From positions 434,001-498,000 of the forward strand of contig JAIVFJ010000016.1 in NCBI GenBank assembly GCA_025765615.1: 64,000 bases of DNA. The letters run 5' to 3'. Below the pieces are notes generated by a model that worked only from the letters and a program-made list of their open reading frames with translations, was not told where the DNA came from and ran no database searches. The DNA comes from Zopfochytrium polystomum. Its lineage: Eukaryota; Chytridiomycota; Chytridiomycetes; Chytridiales; Chytridiaceae. This document shows positions 50,735 to 62,857 of this stretch, piece after piece. Positions within the stretch are counted from its first letter, which is position 1; each line of letters begins with the position of its first letter. The position numbers and the translations under genes were made by a program.

Positions 50735-52250
50735 TCCTCAAGAAATTTATTATCTACTACAACTGTTTTGGTGATCGAATCCACCCTCACCGGCCCAATG
50801 ATGAAGTGGAAACAACAGTTAGAGACCTGCTTCTAGGCCCGAATACGCCGAGTGCGGGCGTGAGGGAAAAAAGGGCGAACCTTGAAAAAACCCACACTGA
50901 CACCCAACGAAGAACAACCACAAACGGAAACTATGAGGCCCGACCCCCCCCCCCGAAAGGGGGGGGGGTGGGAATGCGTAGGGCCCCCCTCATCGAGGGG
51001 GGCCAAATCGAAGAAAAAAAAGCGTAAATCGAAGAATAAGCACAGTACGAAGAGAAAGCGGAGATCGAAAAATAGAGCAAGGTTCGAAGAAGAGGCGAAA
51101 ATCGAAGAAAAAGCGTAAAAGCGAAAACATATGCGGGGGCCCCCGGACTAATCAACAGGGGCAGGTCGAAGTGATAGCGAAATAAAAAGAGGCGAAAATC
51201 AGAGGGTTATCCCTGGAAAAAATCAACAGGGATAAGCTAGGCATTAAAACAGAACGAAAACAAGAAGAACGGAGACCCGTTACACAGCGATAACCGACAT
51301 CCAATGGGATGGCGCCTCGAGGCGCCGCCCCGATCCGAAGGGTGGCGCCCTGAGGCGCCTCCCCGACCGAGGGGGCGGCGCCGCGAGGCGCCGCTCCGAT
51401 CCGAAGGGTGGCGCCCCGAGGCGCCGCCCCAGCCGAGGGGCGGCGCCGCGAGGCGCCGCCCCAATCCGAAGGGCGGCGCCGCGAGGCACCGCCCAAGCCG
51501 AAGGGTGGCGCCCCAAGGCGCCGACCAAGCCGAAGGGCGGCGCCGCGAGGCGCCGCCTCAATCCGAAGAGTGGCGCCGACAGGCGCCGCCGACCGAGGAG
51601 GGGGCGCCGCAAGGCGCCGCCAATATGCTGAATCGAAGAATACCGTGACAAGGCAGGAAAAAGGATCGGGAGGGGGGACTCAACCTCCTCTCGATACTCC
51701 CCGCGAAGTATTAGATCGGAGAGTTGCGCGTGAGGCGGGGGGCAGCGGGGTGAGCCGCCGCCCCGAGCATGACGAGGGGGGGGGGGGGGGGGGCGCAAGG
51801 CCCCGACGACGGGGGCAAGGGAGGAACATCGAAATACGCCCAAACGAGCAACACTCGGCTTGCCAACCCTCTTACCTTCGCATCCCAGTACTGCTAATTT
51901 CCTGGGCCGCCGTCGGGGGGAAGCGCTTCCCATGCGAGAGGCCTTAGGGCGAGCTACGGTGACGAAGGGTGCGCCGACCCTGGGTCGCCGAACCGAGGGG
52001 GGGATCGCGGGACAGCGATCTGAAAGCGTCCCGTTACTGCTATTTTCACAGGCCAGCCAGGGGGATCTCATCCCACGCTTCAGATCGTCGTTCCCGACGC
52101 CACGATCACTCGCGGCGCTGTGGATCGTGCTGCGCGCCGGCAGCGATCCACTCCACCCGCCACGCCGTCGAAGGCAGCGGCGTCGGCGGCGGCGGCGGCC
52201 TCGCGGCCGCAGCCACCCGCCGCCCCCAAAAACTGCAAAGTTTTTCCTCC
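50735..52250 (-). mobile_element. Y-type telomeric element, minus copy 1
   Basis: Complete between CCCTAA tracts: TCCTCAAGAAATTTATT at the left (its 3' end) and GCAAAGTTTTTCCTCC at the right (its 5' end). It includes the GGCGCC minisatellite (51308-51625) and a G run (51778-51793). Y copies differ strongly in their middle part, while both ends are conserved. Confidence 0.82.
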
Positions 52251-52260
52251 CTAACCCTAA

Positions 52261-52506
52261 CTTTTCAATAGTGTATTATTCGCTCCAACCCGAGGGTGAG
52301 GAATCTGCAGCTTGAAAGTTAAAAAAGTACATGCATATGAAGGAGAAGAAAGAAAGTCCAAGAGATCGGAGGGGGCACATATGAGAGAGAAAGAGCCAAA
52401 GAAGAAGAAAAACAAAGAGGCCAAGGTGAAGAGAAGAAAGCTGAAAGAACAGAGGAAAAAGGCTGAAACCCCAATGGAGCAAATAAACACTATTGAAAAG
52501 CTAGGG
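52261..52506 (-). mobile_element. Solo LINE-tail unit with inverted ends, copy 2
   Basis: Near-identical reverse-complement counterpart of 38757-39002: CTTTTCAATAGTGTATTATT at the left and AATAAACACTATTGAAAAG at the right. Confidence 0.65.
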
Positions 52507-52518
52507 CCTAACCCTAAC

Positions 52519-53879
52519 TCCTCAAGAAATTTATTATCTACTACAACTGTTTTGGTGATCGAATCCACCCTCACCGGCCCAATGATGAAGTGGAAACAAC
52601 AGTTAGAGACCTGCATCTAGGCCCGAATACGCCGAGTGCGGGCGTGAGGGAAAAAAGGGCGAACCTTGAAAAAACCCACACTAACACCCAACGAAGAACA
52701 ACCAGCAACGGAAACTATGAGGCCCAACCCCCCCCCCCCAAGTGGGGGGGGGGGGGTGGGAATGCGTAGGGCCCCCCCTCAACGGGGGGGGCTGGATCGA
52801 AGAAAGAAAAGCGTAAATCGAAGAATAAGGCACAAAGCGGCGAAGAAGGAAAAGCGTAAATCGAAGGATAAGGCACAGTTCGAAGAAAAAGCGAAGATAC
52901 AGCGTATACCCCCCAACCGAAAAGAGGGGGGAAAAACGAAGAGGAATGCATAAGCGCGACCCCCGACGGAGAAAATGGGGGAAAGGAACGAAGGAAAGCA
53001 AGAAAACAATCAACTCATGCGTGCGCCCCTGGACCTATCAACAGGGGCAAGTTCGAAGGAAAAACACAACAAAAACGCAACGAAAAGGAAAATCGGCGTA
53101 CCAGGGCGCCGACGAAACCGAAGGGATGGGGGCAGCGCAACCGGCACCGCCCCCGCAACCGAAGCAAGAGAGGCAGCGCAGCCGGCGCCGCCCCTGAAGC
53201 CAACGTGGAGGCAGCGTAGCCAACGCCGCCCCCGCAAACCGAAGCGAAGGCCGATCGAAATGGCAGCGTCGCGGGGCGCCAAGCCAGAGCGAGGGAAAAT
53301 CGTGACAAGGAAGAAAAAAGGATCGGAGAGGCTGGTCCCGACACCGATGACCGTTACTCGACTTGCGTGGATAGAGCGGATAGCGGCAATGTCCACCGCT
53401 GCGACGAGTGATGATAGCGATAGTGACGAACGTGGGAGGCGCCTAGGCGCCTCGTGCGACGGGGAAATAGGGGGAACGTCGCATACTCCCAAACCGTGCA
53501 ATAGAGCGGTTGCCATGCGCTTACCACCGCATCGAGGGAATCGCTTCCCGTGCGGATGGCCGTGCGCCGCCTGAGGAGGCAGAGGCGTGAAGCCTCCACT
53601 GCTCAACTCAGCCGCCCAGGGGGATCGCGACATCCAGCATCCAACTGCATCCCGCTACTGCTATTTTCACGGGCCTGCCGGGGGGATCGCATCCCATGCA
53701 GAGGAACTACCAACAGTCGACGCCGCAATCGCTTGCGACGCAGCACGGCCCGCCACACGCCGGTGGGAAAGGCCCTGCACCACCCGAGGCTGTCGTCGAA
53801 GACAGCCTCGTCGGCGGAAGCGGCGGCCTTGCAGCCGCCACAAACCGCCACCCCCAAAAATTGCAAAGTTTTTCCCCCC
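52519..53879 (-). mobile_element. Y-type telomeric element, minus copy 2
   Basis: Same ends as the other Y copies. The middle has CGAAGAAAAAGCG-type repeats (about 52795-52900) and a degenerate GCGCC-rich tract (about 53100-53290). No coding region recognised. Confidence 0.8.
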
Positions 53880-53888
53880 TAACCCTAA

Positions 53889-56078
53889 CTTTTCAACGGG
53901 ATTTATTCGCTCCAACCCCCCCCCGAGGGAGAGGGTGAGGAATCTGCAACTTTGAAAGTTAAAAAGTGCATACATATGAAATAGGAGAAACATGTCCAGA
54001 GGCAAGAAAGAGGTGCCAGGTAGAGAATCAAAAGGCAGAAGAGAAAAACAAAGGACAGCAACGAGGTCAAAAAGAAAACAGAGGAGAGGATCCACAGAGG
54101 TGAATGAAATTAAACAACAAGAAAACAAATAGATAACAAATGAGGTTCGAGGGACTGCACCTGAAACACTGCACAAACTGTCACCCAGCTCCGGCCTCCT
54201 CCTCTGAATCAGAGTCCACATGCCCATTGCCGTCCACTGTCCCCTCAACACCCTCCGTTTCCTTCTTCTTCCACTTCTCCCTTGACTCCCGCCACTGTTT
54301 GTTCCGTACTGGATCGTAGGTGGTGATGATGACCGACCTTGCAAGCTTGCGCACCCTGGCTGCTGCCATCCGTTCCTGAATGCTCATATCCTGTCGGTCC
54401 ACACGACCTGCCTCCACCACGACCTCTGCCTCCTCTGCTGCTGTTGTCTCTGAAGCATCAGTGAAATTCGCAAGTCCTCCACACTCAATGCGCATCTGCA
54501 TGATCATTCTGGCCAGCTTCATTCCCATCTTCTTTGAGGCAATGCGAGTCTCCTTAGAGATCTTGTCCTCAGCTTTGGCACTGTAGGGCGCCCAAAAGAC
54601 CAGCGACCTTAGGCCCAAATCCACTGCTGAAATGTTCAAATCCTGTTGCTCTGCAGTGGGAATCAACTCAGGATGCAGCCTCTCCAGCCTGCCCTTAACC
54701 CCTGAACACTCCAAAACATGCCTCCTAGTGCACTTCTCTGCACAGTCAGCCCTCACACACTGTTGGTGAAATGCTACCATCCCAGCCATCCACATCAGCA
54801 GGTGTCTGAGCCACTTCCTGTTAAATGCCGCACCAGATCGAATAACTTGGCATGGCCCCATGTGTGAAGGTACCTCCAAAGCCTGAGCCACCCCTGTGGG
54901 GGAGGATTTCTTCTGGCACCTCACCAGAGCCCGCTTGTGCATCGACAGCATGTCTGCAGCCTCAATGTTCTTTGTTCTCACCACTGGCAACTCAATGTCA
55001 TAGGCCTTGGTTGTGGGGACCACAAGTGGCAACTCCACAAAGGAGGGCCGCCTCACCGAGTTCAAGAAATCCTGAATATCTGTATAGTCAAGCGAAAACT
55101 TTGTCAAGGACTGTCCCACAGAGGCCCCTGAAGCAATCTTTTCCACCATGTGCCTGTACATCTGAGCCGTTGTGTTGCGAGCATCCTGAATGTGGTGCAG
55201 TCTGAAAAAGTATCTGGCATTCAGCATCTTGTTCCTGGCTGCCACGGGGACCACTCCAAACATGAGATGCAGGGCCGCCCCTGAGGAGGTCTTCCCCAGT
55301 GACAGCGCCTGCCGCAGGCACTTGTCCTGCAATTTCTGCGCATCCTTCAGCTGTGTGTGGGTCAAGGGGCGCAGTGCAAACCCATACTCCATCATTGGTC
55401 TCAGAAAACACATGTAAACCCTGTAAGAGCTCACGGGCCTGAAGCCCCAGCCATTGAAGCCCCGAGCAGCCAAAAAGGCCAGCATCTTTTCTGTTTTCCT
55501 CAGTCTCATGGCCAGCGAAGCCTCAAAGTCAATACCCCTGCAGTTGCGCACAAGACCCAACTGGGTAGTAGACTCCTCCTGGGGAATCTCCACTCCATTC
55601 ATCTTCAACTTCAAATTCTTCTTGGCTGAAACTGCAACACATTTCTTGGCAGCAAATGTCATCCCCCGCTTAAGGGACCACTCATGCACCTTGTCTAGCA
55701 TTCTCTGAAGTACTGTCGCATCCTTTGCAAAGACAGAGGAGTCATCAGCGAAGAGCAGCGAGTTTAGGGAGGTTGCATTAAATGTCAGCATGTGGTCCCT
55801 GAAAGACATGGCCAATGTCTGAGGCAAAGAGTTGATGGCAACATTGAACAGCATGGGTGACAGAACTGTGCCTTGGAGAAATCCTCTTGTCACTTGAATC
55901 TGAGCAGACTTGGTCCCAAGTACCAGCAGCTGGCATGCATTGAAATCAAACAAAGATCTGAGGATCGGCAGCAGTTGAGTCCTTGTAAAGTCACGACTCT
56001 TGTCATTCTTGGCAAACCAGATGGAGTCCCACACCAGACTCCTGTTTGTGCAGTCATACGCAGCCTTAATGTCCAAAT
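53889..56078 (-). mobile_element. Telomeric LINE copy L3 (subfamily 2), 5'-truncated
   Basis: Nearly identical to L2 over its length. Its frame (631 codons, 56076-54181) starts inside the reverse transcriptase at YLDIKAAYDCTN and runs to the same stop as L2, keeping FADD and the zinc knuckle. It has lost the endonuclease and the first RT motifs at the telomeric junction. Confidence 0.88.
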
Positions 56079-56091
56079 AACCTAACCCTAA

Positions 56092-59000
56092 CTTTTCAAT
56101 AGTGTATTATTCGCTCCAACCCGAAGGTGAGGAATCTGCAGCTTGAAAGTTAAAAAAGTACATGCGTGTGAAGGAGAAGAAAGAAAGTCCAAGGGGTCAG
56201 AGGGGGCACATGTGAGAGAGAGAGAGAAAGCCAAAGAAGAAGAAAAACAAAGAGGCCAAGGTGAAAAGAAGAAATCTGAAAGAGCAGTCTTGGAAACAAA
56301 CTTAAACCAGACAACAGCTCAATATCAAAAAGTCAACACAACAAAAAATAAAAGGAAAACAAATGATGAGGCAACAGAAACAGACACTCATCCACCTCCC
56401 ACTGAAGCACCACTCTCTGTATCAGAGTCAACCCATCCAGATCTGTCCGGCTTCCCTGTCACTCCCAGAGTCTCCTTAGCCAGCCACCTCTTCCTCGATT
56501 CCCTAAACCCCTTGTTGCGCACTGGATCCCAGTGCGCACGCAGAGCTTCCCTAGCTTGCCTCCGCACCTGCGCCATCTGCATGCGAGTCCTAAGATCTGC
56601 CCTCCTATCGTCCACTGTCCCTGCTTCCATCAAATAGTCTGCCTCCTGATCTGCTGTGGTCTCTGAAGCATCCACAAAGTCCCTCATTCCAGCGCATTCC
56701 ACTCGAATCTTTGCAATCAGCCTAGCAAGCTTCATCCCCAGCTTCTTTGAAGCAACCCTCGTCTCCTGAGGGATCTTATCTGCATCATTGGCTGTGTATG
56801 GTGCCCAGAAAGTCAGAGTCTGCAACAGCAGATCCAGCACTGTGATGTTCCTCCTCGCCTGCTCCACGCTTGGGACGCACTCAGGGTGGTCCGCCTCCAG
56901 GAGGCGGCGCACACCTGAACACTCCAAGGCATGGTTCCTGTCCAGCTCAGAATCACACTTCTTGCACTTCTGGTGATAGGCCACACGGCCACCCATCCAA
57001 GCCACAAGGCATCTCAACCACCTCCTGTTAAACATTGCACCAGAACGAACCACCTGGCAGGGCCCCCGGTGAGGGGGGACCACCAGGGGTGCCGCCACTC
57101 CAGTCAAGTTGGCCTTTTCCTTATACTCCTCCAGTGACACAGTGTGCATCTTCTGCATAGCGACAGCATCAATGTTCCTGAGCTCAGATCTGGTAACTTC
57201 AAGGTCATATGGATAAGTCCTGTGTCTGACAAACGGAATCTGTGCCAAGGCCTTCCGTGGCACTGACCCAAAATATAGATCCACATCTGGTGTGAACAGC
57301 GTGAGCCTGGTGAGGGATCCTGCAGGAGCCCGCCGCCCCCGCTCCGCCATATGCCTGTACATGTGTGCCGTGGTGTTTCTTTGGTCCTGAATGTGGTGCA
57401 GTCTGTAGAAATATCTCGCGTTCAACATCTTGTTGCGTGCAACCATAGGCACCACTCCAAATATCAGATGCATTGCCACAGTGCTGGATGTTTTCCCAAA
57501 AGACAGAGCCTGGCGCAAACACATGTCCTGGACCTTCTGGGCTGGGGCCAAGAAGGCCTCTGAATTTGGCCTCAACGCAAACCCATACTCCAGCATGGGT
57601 CGCAGGAAACACATGTAGACCCTGTACGCATTCACAGGCCGGAATCCCCAGCCATTGAACCCTCGAGATTTCAGAAACTGAAGCATCTTCTCTGTCTTCT
57701 TCACCCTCATCTGCAGAGACATCTCAAAGTTGATGCCGTTGCAATCACGCACAAGTCCCAACTGCAGTGTAGTCTTCTCCTGGGGGAGGACCACCCCATT
57801 CATCTGCAATCTCAAGTTTCGTGTCTTGGAAACAACAACACATTTCTGTGCTGCAAAGGTCATGCCCCGCCTCTGGGACCAGTTGTGGACTTCATCAAGC
57901 ATATTCTGAAGGACAGCCTTGTTCCTTGCAAACACTGCAGAGTCATCAGCAAACAGCAGAGAGTTGATCTTCAATCCACCACATTGCAACTGGCTGTGGG
58001 GCACCCTGGAGAGCGCCTCAGGCAGCGAGTTGATGGCAACATTGAACAGCATCGGGGACAACACAGTTCCCTGTAGAAATCCCCGCGTCACTGGAATCTG
58101 ATCAGACTTCTGGCCCATGACCAGAAGCTGGCACGCATTAAAGTCAAACAAGGATCTGAGAATCGGCAGCAACTGGTTCCTGGTAAACTCAGGACTCTTG
58201 TCATTCTTGGCATTCCAGATGGACTCCCACACATAATTCCTGTTTGTGCAATCATAGGCAGCCTTGATGTCCAAGTACACCACAGTCAGATCAGGGTACT
58301 GTTGTTGAAGCTCATGCAGAGTGAATGCCTGGTCCATGGTGGACCTGTGGCGCCTGAAACCACCCTGTGAGGGTGGATCATTCCTTCAACCACTCTTTCC
58401 ACCTGCGGGGCCAACACCCGCTCATACACCAGCCTCAGCCTTGAGCACAGAGAGATTGGCCTGTAGTTTGCCACATCAGTGTTCACCCCCTTGTTCTTGT
58501 ACACAAGGGCAACATTCGCGATCCCCCAGAGTGTGGGAACCACCTGGAGAGCTGCAAGCAACTGGAAGAATCTCTGCAACACAGGAGCCACCACATGTGG
58601 GGCAATGCACACCAGTTCGCCAAACAGGGCATCCTCCCCTGGGGCTTTGCCCCAGGGTGCAATCTTGCAAGCCTCTTCCACAGCATTCTTCTTGATCCAG
58701 GCAACTTCAGATAGCTTCAGAGGCACCATGGGCCGTTCAGCACTGCAGGCAGCTAAGACATTCTGGTTGACGGCATCAGTACCAGTTGGCTCATGGCCAA
58801 TGGTTCCTCTAAAGTGATCAGCATAGTCTGGAAGTTTCTGAGGATCAAGGGCGCAGTGAGTGCGCTCCACTCTGGATTTCTGACACTTGATTCTCTTGGC
58901 TGCAGCAGCAAAGTCCTTGACCGCTAAATCCTGCACAGCAGAGTATACCCTCTTCCTGTAGCGTTTGATGGCCACCTTTGTCAGCCGGTTCCACTGCCTG

Positions 59001-59217
59001 AACTTTGCCCAGGCGTCCTTCTGCCCAACAGGATCATCATCAGGGTGGGCTTCAGCCTCCATGCGGGACAGGTCCCGCCGGCGCTTCAGCTCCTCCAAAT
59101 GCTTCTCCTCGACATCAGGGCCGCCTGCACCACCCCTAAACTTGGTCTTCCCAGCCACTTGGACTCCAGTGTCCACAAGCCACTTCACCACCAACTGAGA
59201 GACAGAGTCTGCACAGC
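56092..59217 (-). mobile_element. Telomeric LINE copy L4 (subfamily 1), truncated and frameshifted
   Basis: Very close to L1. It lacks the endonuclease: the left-over frame begins CADSVSQLVVKWLVD at the telomeric junction. One C is missing from the CCC run near 58372, so the reading frame splits into 59287-58286 and 58337-56388. Otherwise it keeps RT motifs and the zinc knuckle. Not functional. Confidence 0.87.
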
Positions 59218-59227
59218 CTAACCCTAA

Positions 59228-60314
59228 CTTTTCAACGGGATTTATTCGCTCCAACCCGCCCTGAGGGAGAGGGTGAGGAATCTGCAACTTTGAAAGTTAA
59301 AAAGTGCGTACATATGAAATAGGAGAAACATGTCCAGAGGCAAGAACGAGGTGCCAAGTAAAGAATCAAAAGGCATAAGAGAAAAACAAAGGACAGCAAC
59401 TAGGTCAAAAAGAAAAAGAGGAAAGGATCCACAGAGGTGAGGTGAAATTTAACAACAAGAAAACAAATAGAGAACAAATGAGGTTCGAAGGACTGCACCT
59501 GAAACACTGCACAAACTGTCACCCAGTTCCAGCCTCCTCCTCTGAATCAGAGTCCACATGCCCATTGCCGTCCACTGTCCCCTCAACCCCCTCAGTTTCC
59601 TTCTTCTTCCACTTCTCCCTTGACTCCTGCCACTGTTTGTTCCTTACTGGATCATAGGTGGTGATGATGACCGACCTTGCAAGCTTGCGCACCCTGGCTG
59701 CTGCCATCCGTTCCTGAATGCTCATATCCTGTCGGTCCACACGACCTGCCTCCACCACGACCTCTGCCTCCTCTGCCGCTGTTGTCTCTGAAGCATCAGT
59801 GAAATTCGCAAGTCCTCCACACTCAATGCGCATCTGCATGATCATTCTGGCCAGCTTCATTCCCATCTTCTTTGATGTAATGCGAGTCTCCTTAGAGATC
59901 TTGTTCTCAGCTGTGGCACTGTAGGGGGCCCAAAAGACCAGCGACCTTAGGCCCAAATCCACTGCTGAAATGTTCAAATCCTGTTGCTCGGCAGTGGGAA
60001 TCAACTCCGGATGCAGCCTCTCCAGCCTGTCCTTAACACCTGAACACTCCAAAACATGCCTCCTAGTGCACTTCTCTGCACAGCCAGCCCTTGCACACTG
60101 TTGGTGAAATGCTACCATCCCTGCCATCCACATCAGCAGGTGTCTGAGCCACTTCCTGTTAAATGTAGCACCAGATCGAATAACTTGGCATGGCCCCATG
60201 TGTGAAGGCACCTCCAAAGCCTGAGCCACCCCGGTGGGGGAGGATTTCTGCTGGCACCTCACCAGAGCCCTCTTGTGCATTGCCATCATGTCTGCAGCCT
60301 CAATGTTCTTTGTT
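59228..60314 (-). mobile_element. Telomeric LINE copy L5 (subfamily 2), strongly truncated
   Basis: Only the last third remains, from TKNIEAADMMAMHKRALV onward to the subfamily-2 stop at 59519 and tail. Its truncated 5' end meets CCTAACCCTAACCC and then the Plavaka-like gene. By chance the frame is continuous across the telomeric repeat (see 59519-60448). Confidence 0.88.
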
Positions 60315-60448
60315 CCTAACCCTAACCCTGGTTTTGCAAACCCCCAGTGGTCCAGTCCATTGATACTTGCGCGAAGTAGAGCTTTTTGCGGCTTTTTCAT
60401 GCTGCTTAGTGTCGCTCGAATTGCATATTTGACAAGGCCTGAACTCAT
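59519..60448 (-). other. Chimeric open frame: transposase piece, translated telomeric repeat, LINE tail
   Basis: 309 codons read without a stop. The first part, MSSGLVKYAIRATLSSM to GLDHWGFAKP, is Plavaka-like transposase. GLGLG is encoded by the telomeric repeat, and TKNIEAAD onward is LINE L5. Whether it is expressed is unknown. Confidence 0.75.
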
Positions 60449-60773
60449 GCAATGAAGGATATCAATTGGTGCGTCAAACCCCAGGTCAAAAAAGGGTTCC
60501 TCATTCAGGCGACCTTACTTTGTTTGTTGAGAGCTCTCTTTTTGTAAAAAAAAAAATTGACAAACCTAGCAAAGGGTTCATCTGAGGTATTTTGGACTTT
60601 CCCTGCAAGCCTTTTTGAAAGTACCAGTCTTTGATCCCTTTTGAAGCCACTGAGGACACTGCCTCTTTTTCAGTTATTGTCCCTTCCAATACCCTCCTGT
60701 GCAGGTCAGACAAGAATATATCTTAACTTCAGATGCAGACAGCCCTTCTTTGTAATTTGTTATGAATCACCCT

Positions 60774-60893
60774 CTGGAAACCTCTGGAACCTTCTAGAAC
60801 ATTCCTTCATGGAACCTTCTGGAACCTTCTGGAACCTTCTAGAACATTCCTTCATGGAACCTTGTGGAACCTTCTGGAACCTTCTTTGCTTTC
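60774..60893 (+). promoter_or_regulatory. Heat-shock-element array within the LTR
   Basis: Near-continuous alternation of GAA and TTC at two-base spacing: GGAACCTTCTAGAACATTCC and TGGAACCTTCTGGAACCTTC units, with two copies of a block ending TTCCTTCATGGAACCTT. This is the nGAAnnTTCn pattern bound by heat-shock factor. A further TGGAACTTTCTTGGA lies at about 60952. Confidence 0.75.
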
Positions 60894-60994
60894 CTGACTT
60901 GTCTTGTTGTCATTGGTATCATTGGTATCATTGTATTACTAATTGCTCTTTCTGGAACTTTCTTGGAGTCTTGACAAGGAACACTCTCAAAAGG

Positions 60995-61001
60995 TATAAA
61001 A
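60995..61001 (+). promoter_or_regulatory. TATA box of the solo LTR
   Basis: TATAAAA within AAGGTATAAAAGGGGG, about 100 bp downstream of the heat-shock-element array and 110 bp before the LTR end. Together they form a complete promoter layout. Confidence 0.7.
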
Positions 61002-62857
61002 GGGGGATGGGGGACCTGTCCCATCCCTCAAGTGAATTATTGTTTCCAATACAATCATCACTCCTCTCAGTTCCTTGTCTGCCTTGTCCTGTCCTGCCCT
61101 GTTCCTGACATAATTCGGTGATGAGTGTGGATCCAAATAGCTCAAAAGATTCATAGCTACATGATCGGGAGAAGTACCCAACTGAAAATCAGGAATTTGA
61201 CAAAAGCGACAAGGATGTGACGATGTCAGGCCAGTTTTGGAGCAAATAACTGCGTGCATCAGGTTGTCCCCAACTGTTTGCAGGATACAAGCAACAACAG
61301 TCACTTTCTTCTTGCGAATGGGATCAAAAATAGATATGCCGGTACGTAGCTCCCGAAAGCAAGCCGCAATAGCCTCTGCTGACTCAATTCCTGAAGCTGT
61401 CTTTGATGTCATGATAAAGTGAATGTTCTCATGAAGGTCCCGAAGCTGTTGGGGGAGCCTGGCAAATTGAAAATTCCAAGACTCATACTTGTTCCACTTT
61501 TTTGATTCGTTTCCACTCATATCATCCTCAGACACTGTCAACGGAGTCATGAGAACACATTCGCCCTCAGCTCTTTCTCGCAAGCTGTTTCTTTGCACTG
61601 GCTCCCGAGGTTGAAGAGTCCCTGCCATGTCAGTTTTCCAGAATGTTTGAAAACTCTCACAATCCAGGAACACCAAGGTAGTGGATGGATCATATGCTGA
61701 GTACCTTACTGGGAATGCTTGGTCAATGATAAGGATATCTCCATGGAGATTGCATTGGTAGCCAATCAGTACAATATCCCCATACTGCTTGTCATAAGTG
61801 AATGTAGTAACATAGAATATGCCCAACTGCTGGTCTGGGTCCTCCTTGTCTTGAAGTACATAGACCTCATTTGAGAAAATATCGGGACTTCCTTCAATTC
61901 CTGGGACCATGGGAGTTGAAATCAGGTGTATCCATTTGCTGCACTCACTGAGATCACTCACACAGTCAGTGAGAGTGGGGTAAAATTTGAGATGCTCCCA
62001 TATCTGTGGCTTTGCCAACTCCAAGCGAATTGTATCGGCAATAGAGTTATAGTATATCAGTTTTCCTGTTGAAGTCCGCAGAGATCGTGGGTTGATTTGA
62101 CATAAGCTAACTGCTTGCTTTTGGATTTGCTTAATTTTATACAAACTCGGAACATCGCCTACTCCAATGTCAACAAGAAGCCTCAAGATTGCTTTCTTAA
62201 CAGGGTTTGAGAAACGGAAAGGCTGCTGACTAAAGAATACAGCAAGTTTCATGTCCAGCACAGGTACATTGAAGTAGAATGGCTCAGTTGGAAAGGGGGC
62301 TTAAGTGGATGGTCAGCGGTTTCTGATGGTAAGGTTGACTGCGAATGTTCTGAAGGACCTAGAATTGGATGAGCAAGGAGCCACGGAATTCAATTCTTAG
62401 AGTTGGCTACTCAACCTGACTGTGCATGCTTTTGTTTGTTCATCTCTGATGAATTGTCTGAAATGACGAAGTCATCCTCGTCATATTCGCTGTCCAATGA
62501 ATCCAGTGGCGGCAATTCATCAAACACTTCCAATCTGTCGCTGTTTGAGTTGGATGATAACTCCTCGTCGATCGACTGCTCCTCATCTTCACTGCCGCCA
62601 TCTTCACTGGAATATCCAGCAGAATCTTCAGCGAGACTGCTTGCAGCATTCATATCATCATTCACGTCGAGTGGTTCATTCATGTTGAACTCTTGGATAA
62701 GTCTTTCATCACTCAATTCTGCGTGATCTCCTCCCTCCAATCTTTCGAACAGTGCCTGAGCAGTCTTGTGCCGTTCCGTTTGGACGTGCTCGTCAAGTTT
62801 ACTTTTGTACTCGAAGCTTCGGTTGCACGGTCGACACAGCCACTGAAGTGACATGGC

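Larger units (their letters stand above)
36477..60328. repeat. Telomeric retroelement array
   Basis: About a dozen elements are separated by one to three TTAGGG/CCCTAA units. Telomeric junctions are seen near 36477, 38097, 38747, 39003, 39669, 43739, 43818, 45250-45325, 47937, 50723, 52251, 52507, 53879, 56079, 59217 and 60315. Up to 45.3 kb the plus strand carries TTAGGG; from 47.9 kb it carries CCCTAA. In every LINE, SINE and Y copy the element's own 3' end runs straight into TTAGGG on its sense strand, which fits targeted insertion. Confidence 0.92.
60758..61110 (+). mobile_element. Solo LTR with 5-bp target duplication
   Basis: Begins TGTTATGAATCACC and ends GTTCCTGACA (TG...CA, with TGT/ACA inverted tips). 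It is flanked by TAATT at 60753-60757 and TAATT at 61111-61115, a perfect 5-bp duplication. Length 353 bp. It sits inside a transposase gene whose coding resumes on both sides. No internal retrotransposon part remains. The orientation plus is inferred from the TATA box. Confidence 0.85.
60328..62857 (-). pseudogene. Plavaka-like (CACTA-related) transposase gene, truncated and interrupted
   Basis: The N-terminal part (62857-62411) has a C2H2 finger, LQWLCRPCNRSFEYKSKLDE with HVQTERH, and a long acidic Ser/Glu/Asp region, as in Plavaka transposases. After a probable intron the frame continues from about 62290 (FPTEPFYFNVPVLDM) to about 61120. It includes DLHENIHFIMTSKTASG, TVVACILQTVGDNLMHAV and the Cys-rich HPCRFCQIPDF, matching the Plavaka pattern of a low-copy loop followed by a CxxC segment. 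A solo LTR interrupts it at 60758-61110. Beyond the LTR come KGIKDWYFQKGLQGK and FDAPIDILHCMSSGLVKYA, and the gene is cut at about 60328 by telomeric repeat. Several stops occur between 60500 and 60757. Non-functional remnant. Confidence 0.7.
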
